Assembly (NCBI GenBank): GCA_002329295.1
Contig: DCTT01000026.1
Location: 72,805 to 95,387 of the forward strand
From: Eubacteriaceae bacterium UBA1433
Lineage (GTDB): Bacteria > Bacillota > Clostridia > Eubacteriales > UBA1433
Length of the DNA stretch: 22,583 bases
Reading direction: 5' to 3'
Of the stretch, positions 1 through 6,949 are shown in pieces. The stretch's first letter is position 1, and the number at the start of each line of letters is the position of its first letter. Made by a program: the position numbers and the translations under genes. The notes beneath the pieces are model-generated. The model was given only the letters and a program-made list of their open reading frames with translations. It was not told where the DNA came from and made no database searches.

Positions 1-170
1 ATCTGCTGCGCATACTGCTTCAGTTCTTCTTTTATTTTGATTGTTTCTTCATAGGCAGCACTGCACTCTCCACACTCATCTAGGTGAATTGCAAAACTTT
101 CCGCCTCGTTTGGTTCCATTTCGCCGTCAATATATCGATACAATTGTTCGTTTCCTTCATTGCACTTCAA
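1..170 (-). CDS. Anti-sigma factor, zinc-finger type (3' end outside window)
   Basis: About 56 N-terminal codons are visible before the gene runs off the left edge. The product should bind and hold inactive the ECF sigma factor encoded just upstream. The translation begins MKCNEGNEQLYRYIDGEME and carries HLDECGEC, the H-x3-C-x2-C zinc-binding signature of ZAS anti-sigma domains, near residues 29-36. The best start is a TTG at 170-168: it is preceded by AAAGGAG about eight bases upstream, inside the sigma gene. An ATG at 160 is in another frame and stops after 26 codons. The 14-base overlap with the sigma stop implies translational coupling and equal production of the pair. Whether a membrane segment and sensor domain follow cannot be seen. 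Confidence 0.8.
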   Translation of the reverse strand, partial: MKCNEGNEQLYRYIDGEMEPNEAESFAIHLDECGECSAAYEETIKIKEELKQYAQQ

Positions 171-699
171 GGTCTTTTTCTCCTTTCACATATCCGTTTT
201 CCCGAATGATTTTTCGCAATTTTTCTCTTGCACGACTCAAGCGTGCCCCCACATTGGTTGTGGACAGATTCAACATTTTTGCTATTTCGGCATAAGAATA
301 TTCCATCATATCTTTTAAAATAACCATTTCTCTTTCTTCTTGCGTCAGTTGCATCAACAATTTTGATATATCCTGTTTTTGCTCAATTGTACAAAAGCTT
401 TCGTCATTTTGATTTGCTGTATATTCTGTTATTTCCACTTCTTTGGGATTTTTTTGAAAATACCTTTTTGCCTCATTTCGCGCAATGACATAGACCCAGG
501 AATAAGCTTTTTCCGGTTCAATCAATGTATCTATATGCCGATATGCTTTGATTAAACTCTCTTGCAACACATCTTGCGCCGCCTCGAAGCTACCCATATA
601 AGCGCATAGCATCTTGTATAAACAACCGATATTTGGCACAATAAACTCATTAAATTTTTCTTTTGCATCTGCCGCAGCCGTTGAATACTTTCTTTTCAT
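157..699 (-). CDS. ECF-type RNA polymerase sigma factor
   Basis: This 180-residue protein has the length and two-domain layout of a group IV (extracytoplasmic function) sigma factor, which redirects RNA polymerase to a small stress or envelope regulon. Region 2 lies at about residues 25-80 and includes AAQDVLQESLIKAYRHID and SWVYVIARNEAKRY. Region 4 lies at about 112-168, with LTQEEREMVILKDMMEYSYA followed by a helix-turn-helix (EIAKMLNLSTTNVGARLSRA) that reads the -35 element. No extra C-terminal domain is present. GGGGGA sits six bases before the ATG. It is co-transcribed with, and overlaps, the anti-sigma gene. The signal it answers to is unknown; the ABC exporter upstream is separated by a terminator but could be a target. 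Confidence 0.9.
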   Translation of the reverse strand: MKRKYSTAAADAKEKFNEFIVPNIGCLYKMLCAYMGSFEAAQDVLQESLIKAYRHIDTLIEPEKAYSWVYVIARNEAKRYFQKNPKEVEITEYTANQNDESFCTIEQKQDISKLLMQLTQEEREMVILKDMMEYSYAEIAKMLNLSTTNVGARLSRAREKLRKIIRENGYVKGEKDLEVQ

Positions 700-720
700 G
701 TTGATCCCCCTATACTAATA

Positions 721-748
721 AGACACAAAAAAATCAAAAAACCTTACA
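721..748 (-). promoter_or_regulatory. Possible ECF-type autoregulatory promoter
   Basis: On the minus strand TGTAAG (748-743) is followed by T-rich DNA and, after 16 bases, GTGTCT (726-721), about 22 bases before the sigma ATG. This resembles the TGTAAC/CGTC pattern of many ECF promoters, and no good sigma-A promoter is visible here. Such sigma genes often activate themselves. The match is approximate, so this is tentative. Confidence 0.3.
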
Positions 749-764
749 CTTTTTTTGCAAATAA

Positions 765-805
765 GAAAAAAGCTTAAAAATCAGAATCCATTCTCATCTT
801 TAAGC
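765..805 (-). terminator. Rho-independent terminator after ABC permease gene
   Basis: Read on the minus strand, GCTTAAA (805-799) pairs with TTTAAGC (778-772). An inner AGAAT-GG-ATTCT hairpin sits within the loop, and TTTTTT follows directly. It lies 30 bases after the permease stop and separates the exporter operon from the sigma operon. Confidence 0.65.
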
Positions 806-834
806 CTTGTAAATTTTCGGTAGATTATACATGT

Positions 835-1650
835 TTATAAAAATTCTTTTTTTTGATAGATAAAAAGCCCTGCTAAAACAAACCCCACCGCCACTCCTGC
901 CAATATCCAGCCTTTTACAGGTTCAATTCCATGATAAAACAAATGAGACGGATTGGCATAATCATAAAACGAACCATATTTCAGCAGACTTGCTTTTTCG
1001 ACTGCATTTCCGATAATACCCAACAAGTAGGTAATCAAAAACACACCCAAACCTACGCTTGCTGATTTGGCAGATGTGCGCAACAAGGCTGACAGCATAA
1101 TGCCCAAAGCCATATAGGCCAAAGCTGCCAGGTATGTATAGAGAATCGTTCCATACATCTCTTTGTTAAATAATACGCTGACTTGTATGTTTTCGGGCTT
1201 TAAAAAATAGAGTGCGCCAAAGGACACCGCCCACATCCATACAAAAAAAATGGTATATAAAATCATTGCGGCAAGCATCTTATAGCCATATATTTGTTTC
1301 CTGCTCAATGGCATTGCATACAGGTATTCAATCGTGCCATCAGCCTCTTCACTCTGCAACAGATCCACGCCTAAAATCACGGCCAACAAACAAGCGGCAA
1401 AAAATATATATTGAAATACATAGAGAAAATATTCTTCGATTTGTGCAAAATCAGGTATCGTTTCAAGCCCGAAGGCTGCCAAAAAACCTTTCGAAAACCC
1501 TTGCAGCTTCATCTGTGTCAATGCCGCTAATTCTTCTGTCTGCATTTGCGGATAAAAAGACATAAAAAGCAACGTCAAGACCGCTATCACAACAGACCAA
1601 CTCACCATACTTTTTCTTCTTTTGCGAATTTCCAACCGAATCAATGTCAT
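835..1650 (-). CDS. ABC-2 type transporter permease
   Basis: This 271-residue integral membrane protein is the likely channel subunit of a two-component ABC exporter. It starts with a basic segment (MTLIRLEIRKRRKS) and has about six hydrophobic spans: near 17-35, 70-95, 125-150, 165-190, 200-220 and 245-265. The central stretch LLQSEEADGTIEYLYAMPLS is typical of ABC-2 permeases, in which the cytoplasmic loop E-x-x-x-G-T-x-E-x-L-x-x-x-P-x-S contacts the ATPase. Its ATG overlaps the stop of the ATPase gene by four bases (1647-1650), so the pair is translationally coupled. Candidate substrates for this family include peptides, sodium, antibiotics and lipids; nothing here chooses among them. Confidence 0.85.
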   Translation of the reverse strand: MTLIRLEIRKRRKSMVSWSVVIAVLTLLFMSFYPQMQTEELAALTQMKLQGFSKGFLAAFGLETIPDFAQIEEYFLYVFQYIFFAACLLAVILGVDLLQSEEADGTIEYLYAMPLSRKQIYGYKMLAAMILYTIFFVWMWAVSFGALYFLKPENIQVSVLFNKEMYGTILYTYLAALAYMALGIMLSALLRTSAKSASVGLGVFLITYLLGIIGNAVEKASLLKYGSFYDYANPSHLFYHGIEPVKGWILAGVAVGFVLAGLFIYQKKEFL

Positions 1651-2534
1651 GGCTTTTTCACCTTATAATATTGTAAAAACATTTGTTCAAGATCCATATT
1701 GGCAATGGCAATATCTTCTATGGTATATTGACTTAATACTGCCAACAATTGCTCGATATTGCCGCTATAGTCAAAGGTAAACCTCTCCCCTTTGATTTTG
1801 AGGCTGTCTCCCGCCAATTCTTTGAGCAGCCCCAAGGGAATATCTTTGCACAACAAGATGACTTTCTTTGCTTTTTCGGCGGCGGATGCCTGAGCATTAT
1901 CTTTGATATCTATAATCTCCCCTTCGCCGAGCAACGCCACTCTGTTACAGTATTCTTGGATTTCATCTAAATTATGTCCGGACACAAGCACACATAATCC
2001 TTTTTGCCTTCTTTCTTCGAGAAGATCAAAAAAAATATTTTTTATCAGCGGATCCAGCCCACTGGTAGGTTCGTCCATGATCAATAACTCAGGGTCATGA
2101 ATCAACGCAGACAAAATCGCTACTTTCTTTTTGTTACCGGTGGAAAGTTTTTGAATCTTTTTTCTTATGTCCAGCTGAAATTTTTCCGCAAGCGTATAGA
2201 TGCTTTTATCATCCTTTCTACCATGAAACCTCAAGGTATAGCGCAGCAATTCCTCGCCTGTCAAACATGTATAATAGCGTACATCCGCCGGCACATAACC
2301 CACTTTTTTCTTGATTTGCGCACTTTGCGTAATAATATCCAACCCCAGTATCGTTGCCTTTCCGCTGCTGGGGTGTAAAAAATTCAATAATGTCTTCAAC
2401 AAGGTCGACTTCCCTGCACCATTGGCGCCCACAAGACCAAAAATTTCGCCGGATTTGATGTGCAGGTTGATATTTTTTATGCCTGTATGCTCCCCATAAA
2501 ACTTTGTCAGATTTTCTGTCAAAATAACCGTCAT
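1647..2534 (-). CDS. ABC transporter ATP-binding protein (exporter type)
   Basis: The nucleotide-binding subunit (295 aa) powers the ABC-2 permease encoded next. Walker A is GANGAGKST at residues 36-44, the signature is LSTGN at 130-134 (GN where GQ/GE is commoner) and Walker B with its glutamate is LLIMDEPTSGLDP at 150-162. The switch histidine is in VLVSGHNLDEI. After the core, about 70 residues form the C-terminal extension usual in drug- or peptide-exporting DrrA/CcmA-type ATPases. GGAAAA precedes the ATG and a strong promoter lies 35 bases upstream. The gene is first in a two-gene operon bounded by terminators at 2609-2642 and 765-805. Confidence 0.92.
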   Translation of the reverse strand: MTVILTENLTKFYGEHTGIKNINLHIKSGEIFGLVGANGAGKSTLLKTLLNFLHPSSGKATILGLDIITQSAQIKKKVGYVPADVRYYTCLTGEELLRYTLRFHGRKDDKSIYTLAEKFQLDIRKKIQKLSTGNKKKVAILSALIHDPELLIMDEPTSGLDPLIKNIFFDLLEERRQKGLCVLVSGHNLDEIQEYCNRVALLGEGEIIDIKDNAQASAAEKAKKVILLCKDIPLGLLKELAGDSLKIKGERFTFDYSGNIEQLLAVLSQYTIEDIAIANMDLEQMFLQYYKVKKP

Positions 2535-2568
2535 AATCTGTTTTCCTTTTTTTAGTTACAATAATTTT

Positions 2569-2598
2569 ATTATACCACAACCATTTTCATACCGTCAA
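2569..2598 (-). promoter_or_regulatory. Sigma-A promoter of the ABC exporter operon
   Basis: Minus strand TTGACG (2598-2593), an 18-base spacer, then TATAAT (2574-2569). The -10 is preceded by TGG, giving an extended -10 (TGnTATAAT). Initiation would fall near 2562, about 28 bases before the ATPase ATG. Confidence 0.75.
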
Positions 2599-2608
2599 AG
2601 ATGACAAT

Positions 2609-2642
2609 AAAAAAACTCAAACGCTAAAGCGTTTGAGTTTTT
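2609..2642 (-). terminator. Terminator downstream of secG
   Basis: A perfect 14-bp inverted repeat (2611-2624 with 2629-2642, loop TAAA) has the core ACTCAAACGC / GCGTTTGAGT. On the minus strand it ends in a run of seven T. It starts 12 bases after the secG stop, so secG is transcribed separately from the exporter genes. Confidence 0.9.
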
Positions 2643-2654
2643 GCCTTCATTGCT

Positions 2655-2882
2655 TTAAACCAAATAATTATACAATAACAGCGATAACATAAAAACTACC
2701 GCAGAAATTTTCGTCAACAACTCCAGTTTTGCTTCAAAACCTTTTGCCTTTTTTTTGCCAAAAAGCGCCTCCGCTCCACCGCCAATCTCACCCAGACCTG
2801 CGCTTTTCCCCGGTTGCAACAAGATACTGGCAATCAGTATCAATCCTGTCGCAATCACAAGTCCTACTAAAAAATTTGTCAT
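2655..2882 (-). CDS. secG: Preprotein translocase subunit SecG
   Basis: SecG (75 aa, normal length) is the small auxiliary subunit of the SecYEG protein-export channel in the cytoplasmic membrane. It shows the family plan: hydrophobic segment at 4-22, the conserved LLQPGKSAGLGEIGGGAEAL loop, then FGKKKAKG and a second membrane segment at about 53-74. GGAGG lies seven bases before the ATG. A TATAAT at 2914-2909 could serve as its -10, but no good -35 is visible. Unlike many Bacillota, no rnr or smpB follows; the gene ends at its own terminator. Confidence 0.95.
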   Translation of the reverse strand: MTNFLVGLVIATGLILIASILLQPGKSAGLGEIGGGAEALFGKKKAKGFEAKLELLTKISAVVFMLSLLLYNYLV

Positions 2883-2930
2883 GTTATTCCTCCAACAAAC
2901 TGTTAACTATTATAGTATAATACATAGATT

Positions 2931-2962
2931 GAAAAAATACAATTTCTTTTTATGTATTTTTT
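2931..2962 (-). terminator. Weak AT-rich hairpin after the GntR gene
   Basis: GAAAAAATACA (2931-2941) pairs with TGTATTTTTTC (2952-2962), an 11-bp stem immediately after the regulator's stop codon. The stem is almost all A-T, so as a terminator it would be weak. It may only reduce read-through into secG. Confidence 0.3.
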
Positions 2963-3607
2963 CTAAAGCAAGCCTTGCCACATGTCTGCTCTATGAAACT
3001 CCACATGTTGTTTAACAATTTTTTCTGCCTGCTCTTTATCTCTTGTTTCGATTGCTTCTACCGTCTTTTGAAAAATTTCAAACAATTCTCTGTAATTTGT
3101 GTTTTTCTTCATTCGCCTTCCCGTATATACCCAGCCTCTAAACAATCGGTATTGCAGATCTTCAATATATACATTGATAATTTCGTTGTCTGCTATATCC
3201 CAAATCGCGTGATGCCATATATCATCATGCCGCATTACTTCTTTCATATCCTCGAAATCTATTTTTTCCATGGCATTCAAGATTTTTTTTAAATGCAAAA
3301 TATCTTTTTCATCTGCATTGTCGATCGCCAACTTAATGACCATTGTTTCCAACGCTTCTTTGGCATTGAATAAATCTTTCAATTGATTGATATCGAAAAC
3401 AATTACCTGCATTCCAATTTTCGGCAGCGATGATATCCATTTTTCTTGTTGCAGCCGCCTCAATGCTTCCCTCACCGGCGTTCTGCTCACACCAAATTCA
3501 CCGGCAAGCAAACTTTCGTTCAATACTTCTCCCGGCATATATTCCACATGAATAATGCGATGCTTGATTGTTTCGTATAATTGATCCACTTTCCCGACTT
3601 TGTCCAT
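2963..3607 (-). CDS. GntR-family transcriptional regulator, FCD domain
   Basis: This 214-residue DNA-binding regulator belongs to the FadR/FCD subfamily, whose members usually control catabolic genes in response to organic acids. The winged helix covers residues 8-72, with recognition segment FGVSRTPVREALRRLQQE at 38-55, the classic form that reads TNGTNNNACNA-like operators. The all-helical FCD domain follows. Of the four usual metal or ligand residues, Asp128, His132 and His201 are present, but the histidine expected in the eHxxIl motif is Phe179. A consensus promoter lies 60 bases upstream; the ribosome site is poor (GGAAAG). It is not adjacent to any obvious catabolic gene, so its target is unknown. 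Confidence 0.88.
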   Translation of the reverse strand: MDKVGKVDQLYETIKHRIIHVEYMPGEVLNESLLAGEFGVSRTPVREALRRLQQEKWISSLPKIGMQVIVFDINQLKDLFNAKEALETMVIKLAIDNADEKDILHLKKILNAMEKIDFEDMKEVMRHDDIWHHAIWDIADNEIINVYIEDLQYRLFRGWVYTGRRMKKNTNYRELFEIFQKTVEAIETRDKEQAEKIVKQHVEFHRADMWQGLL

Positions 3608-3666
3608 GCGTTGCTTTCCGTCCAGTTCTCGTTTTTATAGCAGTTTTTTCTTAGTACTCAGATATC

Positions 3667-3695
3667 ATTATACTTGCATTATGCCCTTTAATCAA
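3667..3695 (-). promoter_or_regulatory. Sigma-A promoter of the GntR gene
   Basis: Minus strand TTGATT (3695-3690), a 17-base spacer and TATAAT (3672-3667). It lies between the cca stop and the regulator start, so the regulator has its own transcript even if cca transcription reads through; no terminator follows cca. Confidence 0.7.
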
Positions 3696-3702
3696 CATGC
3701 TT

Positions 3703-5046
3703 TTATCGTTTTTCGTTTTCTTTTTCGTATATTTTTTTTGCCTCTTTCAGTAAGTATTCTTTCTCGTTTTGTACTTTTTCTTCTATGACCATTTCCAATA
3801 AAACATCCAATGTTTCCCCGATTTTTTTACCTTCTTCATATCCCGATTGCAAAAGATCTCGTCCCGTAACAGCCAAATCCTTCAACGAAAAACACTCTTC
3901 ATCCTTTATGATTTTTTCCAATACTTCTTCAATAGCATCCAACTTCAAAAGTCTCTCTTGTAAAAATTGAGGATTTTGCGCCTTTGCATCCGCACGTTTG
4001 AGCTGCAACAACATACGCAACTCCTCTTCTCCCAATTTGTTTAACCAGCGCTTGATGAATTTTTTTTCCGGTCTTAACATCATATCATGATACAAAATCA
4101 AACGTGTCACCCTCTGAATCGTGCGTTTATCATAGCGAAGGCGATTTAATACAATCTGTGCCTTTTCTGCGCCCAGACTGCCATGTCCGTAAAAATGTCC
4201 CTGATCTTTTGATGCACAAAACGGTTTTTGTAAATCATGCAAAAACAGCGCCAAACGTACGATGCTATTTTTTTCTGCACTCGCTATCGCTTTAACGGTA
4301 TGTTGCCAAACATCATATACATGATAAGGATTATGTTGGTCATAGCCGATTGTAAAGCTGATTTCCGGTACAAACACCGAAATCACATCAGCATAATTCG
4401 TCAAAACAGCCTCTGCATTGTCTCCCAATAATAATTGATTAAACTCTTCTCGTATCCGTTCCGCACTGACATGTATCAACAGTTCTTTTTTTTCACGCAA
4501 TGCTGCTTCCGTATCGGGCTCAATCAAAAAACCATAGCTCGAAGCAAACCTCAGGGCGCGCAATATACGCAATGCGTCTTCCTCAAAACGCATTGCTGCA
4601 TTGCCTACGCAGCGGATACGTTTTTTTTGCAAATCTTCTTGACCGTTAAAATAATCAACCAATCCGTTTTTTTCGTTATAAGCCATTGCATTGATCGTAA
4701 AATCTCTTCGGCTCAAATCTTCCTTCAAATCCCACACATAGCTTACAGAATCAGGATGCCTTTTATCACTATAAGTGCCATCGGAACGATATGTTGTGAT
4801 TTCATAATTTATTCCGGAAGTGATGACACCAATCGTACCGTGCTTGATTCCCGTTTCCAATGTGGGAAGACCGCTGAAGACAGCCAAAATTTCTTCCGGG
4901 CGTGCATCAGTGGACAGATCCCAATCTTTTGGCTCCATCCCCAGCAAGCTGTCACGCACACATCCCCCTACCACATACGCCTCATAACCCGATGCCGCCA
5001 GCATATCAAGCAGCATCTGCACTGCCGAAGGCAAAACAATCTTCAT
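3703..5046 (-). CDS. cca: CCA tRNA nucleotidyltransferase
   Basis: This enzyme adds or repairs the 3'-terminal CCA of tRNAs using CTP and ATP, with no nucleic-acid template. With the start used here it has 447 residues, normal for the class II bacterial enzyme with an HD domain. Motif A is VVGGCVRDSLLG with the catalytic carboxylates in DWD (Asp41, Asp43); RRDFTINAMAY is at 113-123; the RNA-binding head includes RFEEDALRILRALRFAS. An HD domain centres on LFLHDLQKP (His270, Asp271) and probably has phosphohydrolase activity. I chose the ATG at 5046 because GGTGAG precedes it. An upstream TTG at 5088 would add 14 residues overlapping the neighbouring gene. A poly(A) polymerase is the main alternative, less likely given the HD domain. 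Confidence 0.92.
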   Translation of the reverse strand: MKIVLPSAVQMLLDMLAASGYEAYVVGGCVRDSLLGMEPKDWDLSTDARPEEILAVFSGLPTLETGIKHGTIGVITSGINYEITTYRSDGTYSDKRHPDSVSYVWDLKEDLSRRDFTINAMAYNEKNGLVDYFNGQEDLQKKRIRCVGNAAMRFEEDALRILRALRFASSYGFLIEPDTEAALREKKELLIHVSAERIREEFNQLLLGDNAEAVLTNYADVISVFVPEISFTIGYDQHNPYHVYDVWQHTVKAIASAEKNSIVRLALFLHDLQKPFCASKDQGHFYGHGSLGAEKAQIVLNRLRYDKRTIQRVTRLILYHDMMLRPEKKFIKRWLNKLGEEELRMLLQLKRADAKAQNPQFLQERLLKLDAIEEVLEKIIKDEECFSLKDLAVTGRDLLQSGYEEGKKIGETLDVLLEMVIEEKVQNEKEYLLKEAKKIYEKENEKR

Positions 5047-5075
5047 TTTTTTCTCACCCCAACAATCCGTTTCAG

Positions 5076-5609
5076 TTATTTGCGACAATATCCCCCACGT
5101 ACTTTTTTTAAATCGCTTACTACCACCACTGCCTCCGGCATTTCTTCCGTAATTTTTTTCATTGCAGAATTTAGTTTTTTGCGAGGCATATACAGCATCA
5201 ATACCTTTCTTGTGGCATTATAGCCATATCCATCCAACATGGTCACACCGTATCCCGCTTCGCGCAGACAATCGGCATAACTCTCGCCCAATTCTATCGG
5301 AGCAATAATTTGAACCCCCGTTAATCCGATGGCCAGTTTGTCTTCTATCAATACCCCTGCATAGTTGCCTATGCCATAGGCAACTGCATATAAAAAGCAC
5401 TTGAAATAATTTGCACTTAAATCTGTAATAATGGAACTGACAATAAATATCCATATAATCACGACTACAAACCCTATGATTGCCGCTTTTAATTTTTCGC
5501 CTCTGTTAATCATGACCACACGTACGGTATCTAAGGATATTTCGATAATTTTCCCGAAAAAAATTGCCAAATAAACCAAAACACCGTTTCCAGCCAAAAA
5601 CTCTGCCAT
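5076..5609 (-). CDS. UPF0316/DUF2179 membrane protein (YebE-like)
   Basis: This 177-residue protein has the two-part plan of the UPF0316 family: an N-terminal DUF5698 membrane domain with three hydrophobic spans (about 8-25, 42-62, 68-88) and a soluble C-terminal DUF2179 domain (about 98-170). Recognisable family motifs are EISLDTVRVV at 23-32, GIGNYAGVLIEDKLA at 79-93 and the GYGVTMLDGYGYNATRKVLM block, which resembles the small alpha/beta domain shared with YitT proteins. The function is not established. GGAGG lies about nine bases before the ATG. The cca gene begins 30 bases after the stop, so the two are probably one transcript; such linkage need not mean shared function. Confidence 0.85.
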   Translation of the reverse strand: MAEFLAGNGVLVYLAIFFGKIIEISLDTVRVVMINRGEKLKAAIIGFVVVIIWIFIVSSIITDLSANYFKCFLYAVAYGIGNYAGVLIEDKLAIGLTGVQIIAPIELGESYADCLREAGYGVTMLDGYGYNATRKVLMLYMPRKKLNSAMKKITEEMPEAVVVVSDLKKVRGGYCRK

Positions 5610-5690
5610 AAAACAAAGCCTCCGTTTATTTTTGTATTTATCTAATGTTTAATTGATTACTTTTATAAAAGTTTGTATTTTTTACTAATT

Positions 5691-6617
5691 TTATAGATTG
5701 CTCTTTTCCTTGATAATCGGAGAAGGTGTCGAGTTATACACTCTGGAATAAGGCGGCACACTCTCCGTTAGCCAAACGTTTCCGCCGATAATGCTGCCAC
5801 GACCTATGCGAGTATCTCCGCCCAATATGGTCGCGCCGGAATAAATGACCACATCATCTTCAATATCCGGATGACGTTTAATCCCTTTCACCAAATTGCC
5901 GTCCGCATCTACCTCAAAGCTTTTTGCTCCCAAGGTCACACCTTGATATAATTTTACATTATCGCCGATTGTACAGGTCTCGCCAATCACAACACCGGTT
6001 CCATGGTCAATAAAAAAGTACTTGCCTATCGTTGCGCCGGGATGAATATCGATTCCGGTAATTTCATGGGCATATTCGGTCATAACGCGAGGAATAATCG
6101 GTATGTGACGAATAAACATTTCATGAGCCAAACGATAAATTGCCACTGCCTGTACGGAAGGATAACCAAGTAAAATCTCTTCTATATATCGTGCAGCAGG
6201 GTCTCCTGCATAAGCAGCCTCTATGTCTAAAGTAAGCATACCGCGTATAGTCGGCATTTTTGCCATAAACTCCATCGTAAATTCTTCCGCCCTTTGTCTG
6301 CATTCTTCTTGCGTACATGTTTGTTTCTTTTCATTTCGGCACTGATTCACTAACAAACGCTGCAATATATCAAACAATTTCACTGTTGCATCGATCATGT
6401 TGCGGTTAATGGACTCCAATACATACACATCTTCTGTCACTTCAAGCTCATAAATCGTCGGAAACATGGCTGCCATCAAGTTGCCAATCAGTTCAATGGT
6501 CTTTTTTTTCATGCCGTATCCGCTGATATTTTCGCCCTTAAATTGTTTTTCATTGATCTTCATTAATTCTTCAGACAACGTACGTGAATTTTCTTTCAAA
6601 AAATCATTTAACTTCAT
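5691..6617 (-). CDS. Serine O-acetyltransferase (EpsC-type)
   Basis: The enzyme acetylates L-serine with acetyl-CoA, giving O-acetylserine for cysteine synthesis. The 308 residues comprise a long helical N-terminal region (1-185) and a left-handed beta-helix of hexapeptide repeats (about 185-300). Catalytic residues by homology to E. coli CysE are Asp204-His205 in FIDHGTG and His249 in KRHPD; DIEAAYAGDPAA (131-142) matches the serine-site segment. The N-terminal extension and sequence fit the EpsC-like branch found in Clostridia and Bacteroidetes rather than short Bacillus CysE. GAGGAG lies 13 bases before the ATG, a long spacing. A consensus promoter gives a leader of roughly 35 bases, too short for a T-box or riboswitch. 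No cysK is nearby. Confidence 0.92.
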   Translation of the reverse strand: MKLNDFLKENSRTLSEELMKINEKQFKGENISGYGMKKKTIELIGNLMAAMFPTIYELEVTEDVYVLESINRNMIDATVKLFDILQRLLVNQCRNEKKQTCTQEECRQRAEEFTMEFMAKMPTIRGMLTLDIEAAYAGDPAARYIEEILLGYPSVQAVAIYRLAHEMFIRHIPIIPRVMTEYAHEITGIDIHPGATIGKYFFIDHGTGVVIGETCTIGDNVKLYQGVTLGAKSFEVDADGNLVKGIKRHPDIEDDVVIYSGATILGGDTRIGRGSIIGGNVWLTESVPPYSRVYNSTPSPIIKEKSNL

Positions 6618-6658
6618 CTATTTTAATCTTCTCCTCTTTTTTTCCATTAGTATCTTTC

Positions 6659-6687
6659 ATTGTATGTCACTGTTTTTCGAAAGTCAA
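6659..6687 (-). promoter_or_regulatory. Sigma-A promoter of the serine acetyltransferase gene
   Basis: Minus strand TTGACT (6687-6682), a 17-base spacer and TACAAT (6664-6659). This is one of the best promoters in the window. Confidence 0.8.
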
Positions 6688-6742
6688 CGCTGGAATATCC
6701 TCGCTGTTCATTTTGCCTGTTTCTTTTTTTGTTTTTATTTTG

Positions 6743-6748
6743 TATAAT
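6743..6748 (+). promoter_or_regulatory. -10 element for the 34-residue ORF
   Basis: TATAAT at 6743-6748 lies 30 bases before the ATG of the small plus-strand gene. The -35 region is only T-rich (TTTCTT at the right distance), so the promoter is supported mainly by the -10 and its position. Confidence 0.45.
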
Positions 6749-6778
6749 TAAATATCATCTTTTCTCGGGAGGTTTTGC

Positions 6779-6883
6779 ATGCGCAATAAAAGAAACTTAA
6801 AAAATTTATTGCTGAAAATTATTATCATTTTAATCATCGCCTCCCTTGTTTTGGTCTATATTCTGCCCATTCTCTATGATTAA
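6779..6883 (+). CDS. Small membrane protein, 34 aa
   Basis: The ORF encodes 34 residues: a basic N-terminus (MRNKRNLKN) then one hydrophobic helix (KIIIILIIASLVLVYILP) with a short outside tail ending YD, so a single-span, N-in membrane microprotein. Evidence that it is real: GGGAGG seven bases before the ATG, a perfect TATAAT upstream, and a strong terminator 20 bases after the stop. It lies on the opposite strand from all genes within 4 kb. I do not recognise the family. It broadly resembles small single-span proteins such as Prli42 of Bacillota, but similarity of layout is all that can be claimed. Function unknown. Confidence 0.7.
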   Translation: MRNKRNLKNLLLKIIIILIIASLVLVYILPILYD

Positions 6884-6902
6884 TTGTAATTTGTTTTTCG
6901 TA

Positions 6903-6932
6903 AAAAAGAATCAGCAAATGCTGATTCTTTTT
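6903..6932. terminator. Bidirectional terminator between two small genes
   Basis: Perfect inverted repeat AAAAAGAATCAGC (6903-6915) / GCTGATTCTTTTT (6920-6932) with AAAT between. It has a T run on each strand, so it can end the 34-residue gene on plus and the 64-residue gene on minus. Confidence 0.88.
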
Positions 6933-6949
6933 GCATAAGAAATCACTTT

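Noticed and set aside
2218..2580. 120-codon minus-strand frame overlapping the ABC ATPase
   Set aside because: It is a shifted reading of the ATPase gene; all ATPase motifs are in the other frame.
5047..5088. TTG start extending cca by 14 codons
   Set aside because: The extension overlaps the DUF2179 stop and lacks family similarity, while the ATG at 5046 has GGTGAG in place and begins where the family normally begins.
4435..5223. 262-codon open frame on the plus strand
   Set aside because: It lies antisense to the well-supported cca gene and the end of the DUF2179 gene, has no ribosome site and shows no recognisable domain.
5659..5672. ACTTTTATAAAAGT palindrome after the acetyltransferase gene
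   Set aside because: Fourteen bases of pure AT-type symmetry in an AT-rich gap, without a stable stem or promoter alignment; not enough to call a terminator or operator.
6618..6664. T-box or riboswitch before the serine acetyltransferase
   Set aside because: The predicted transcript leader is only about 35 bases and has no hairpin, too short for either element.
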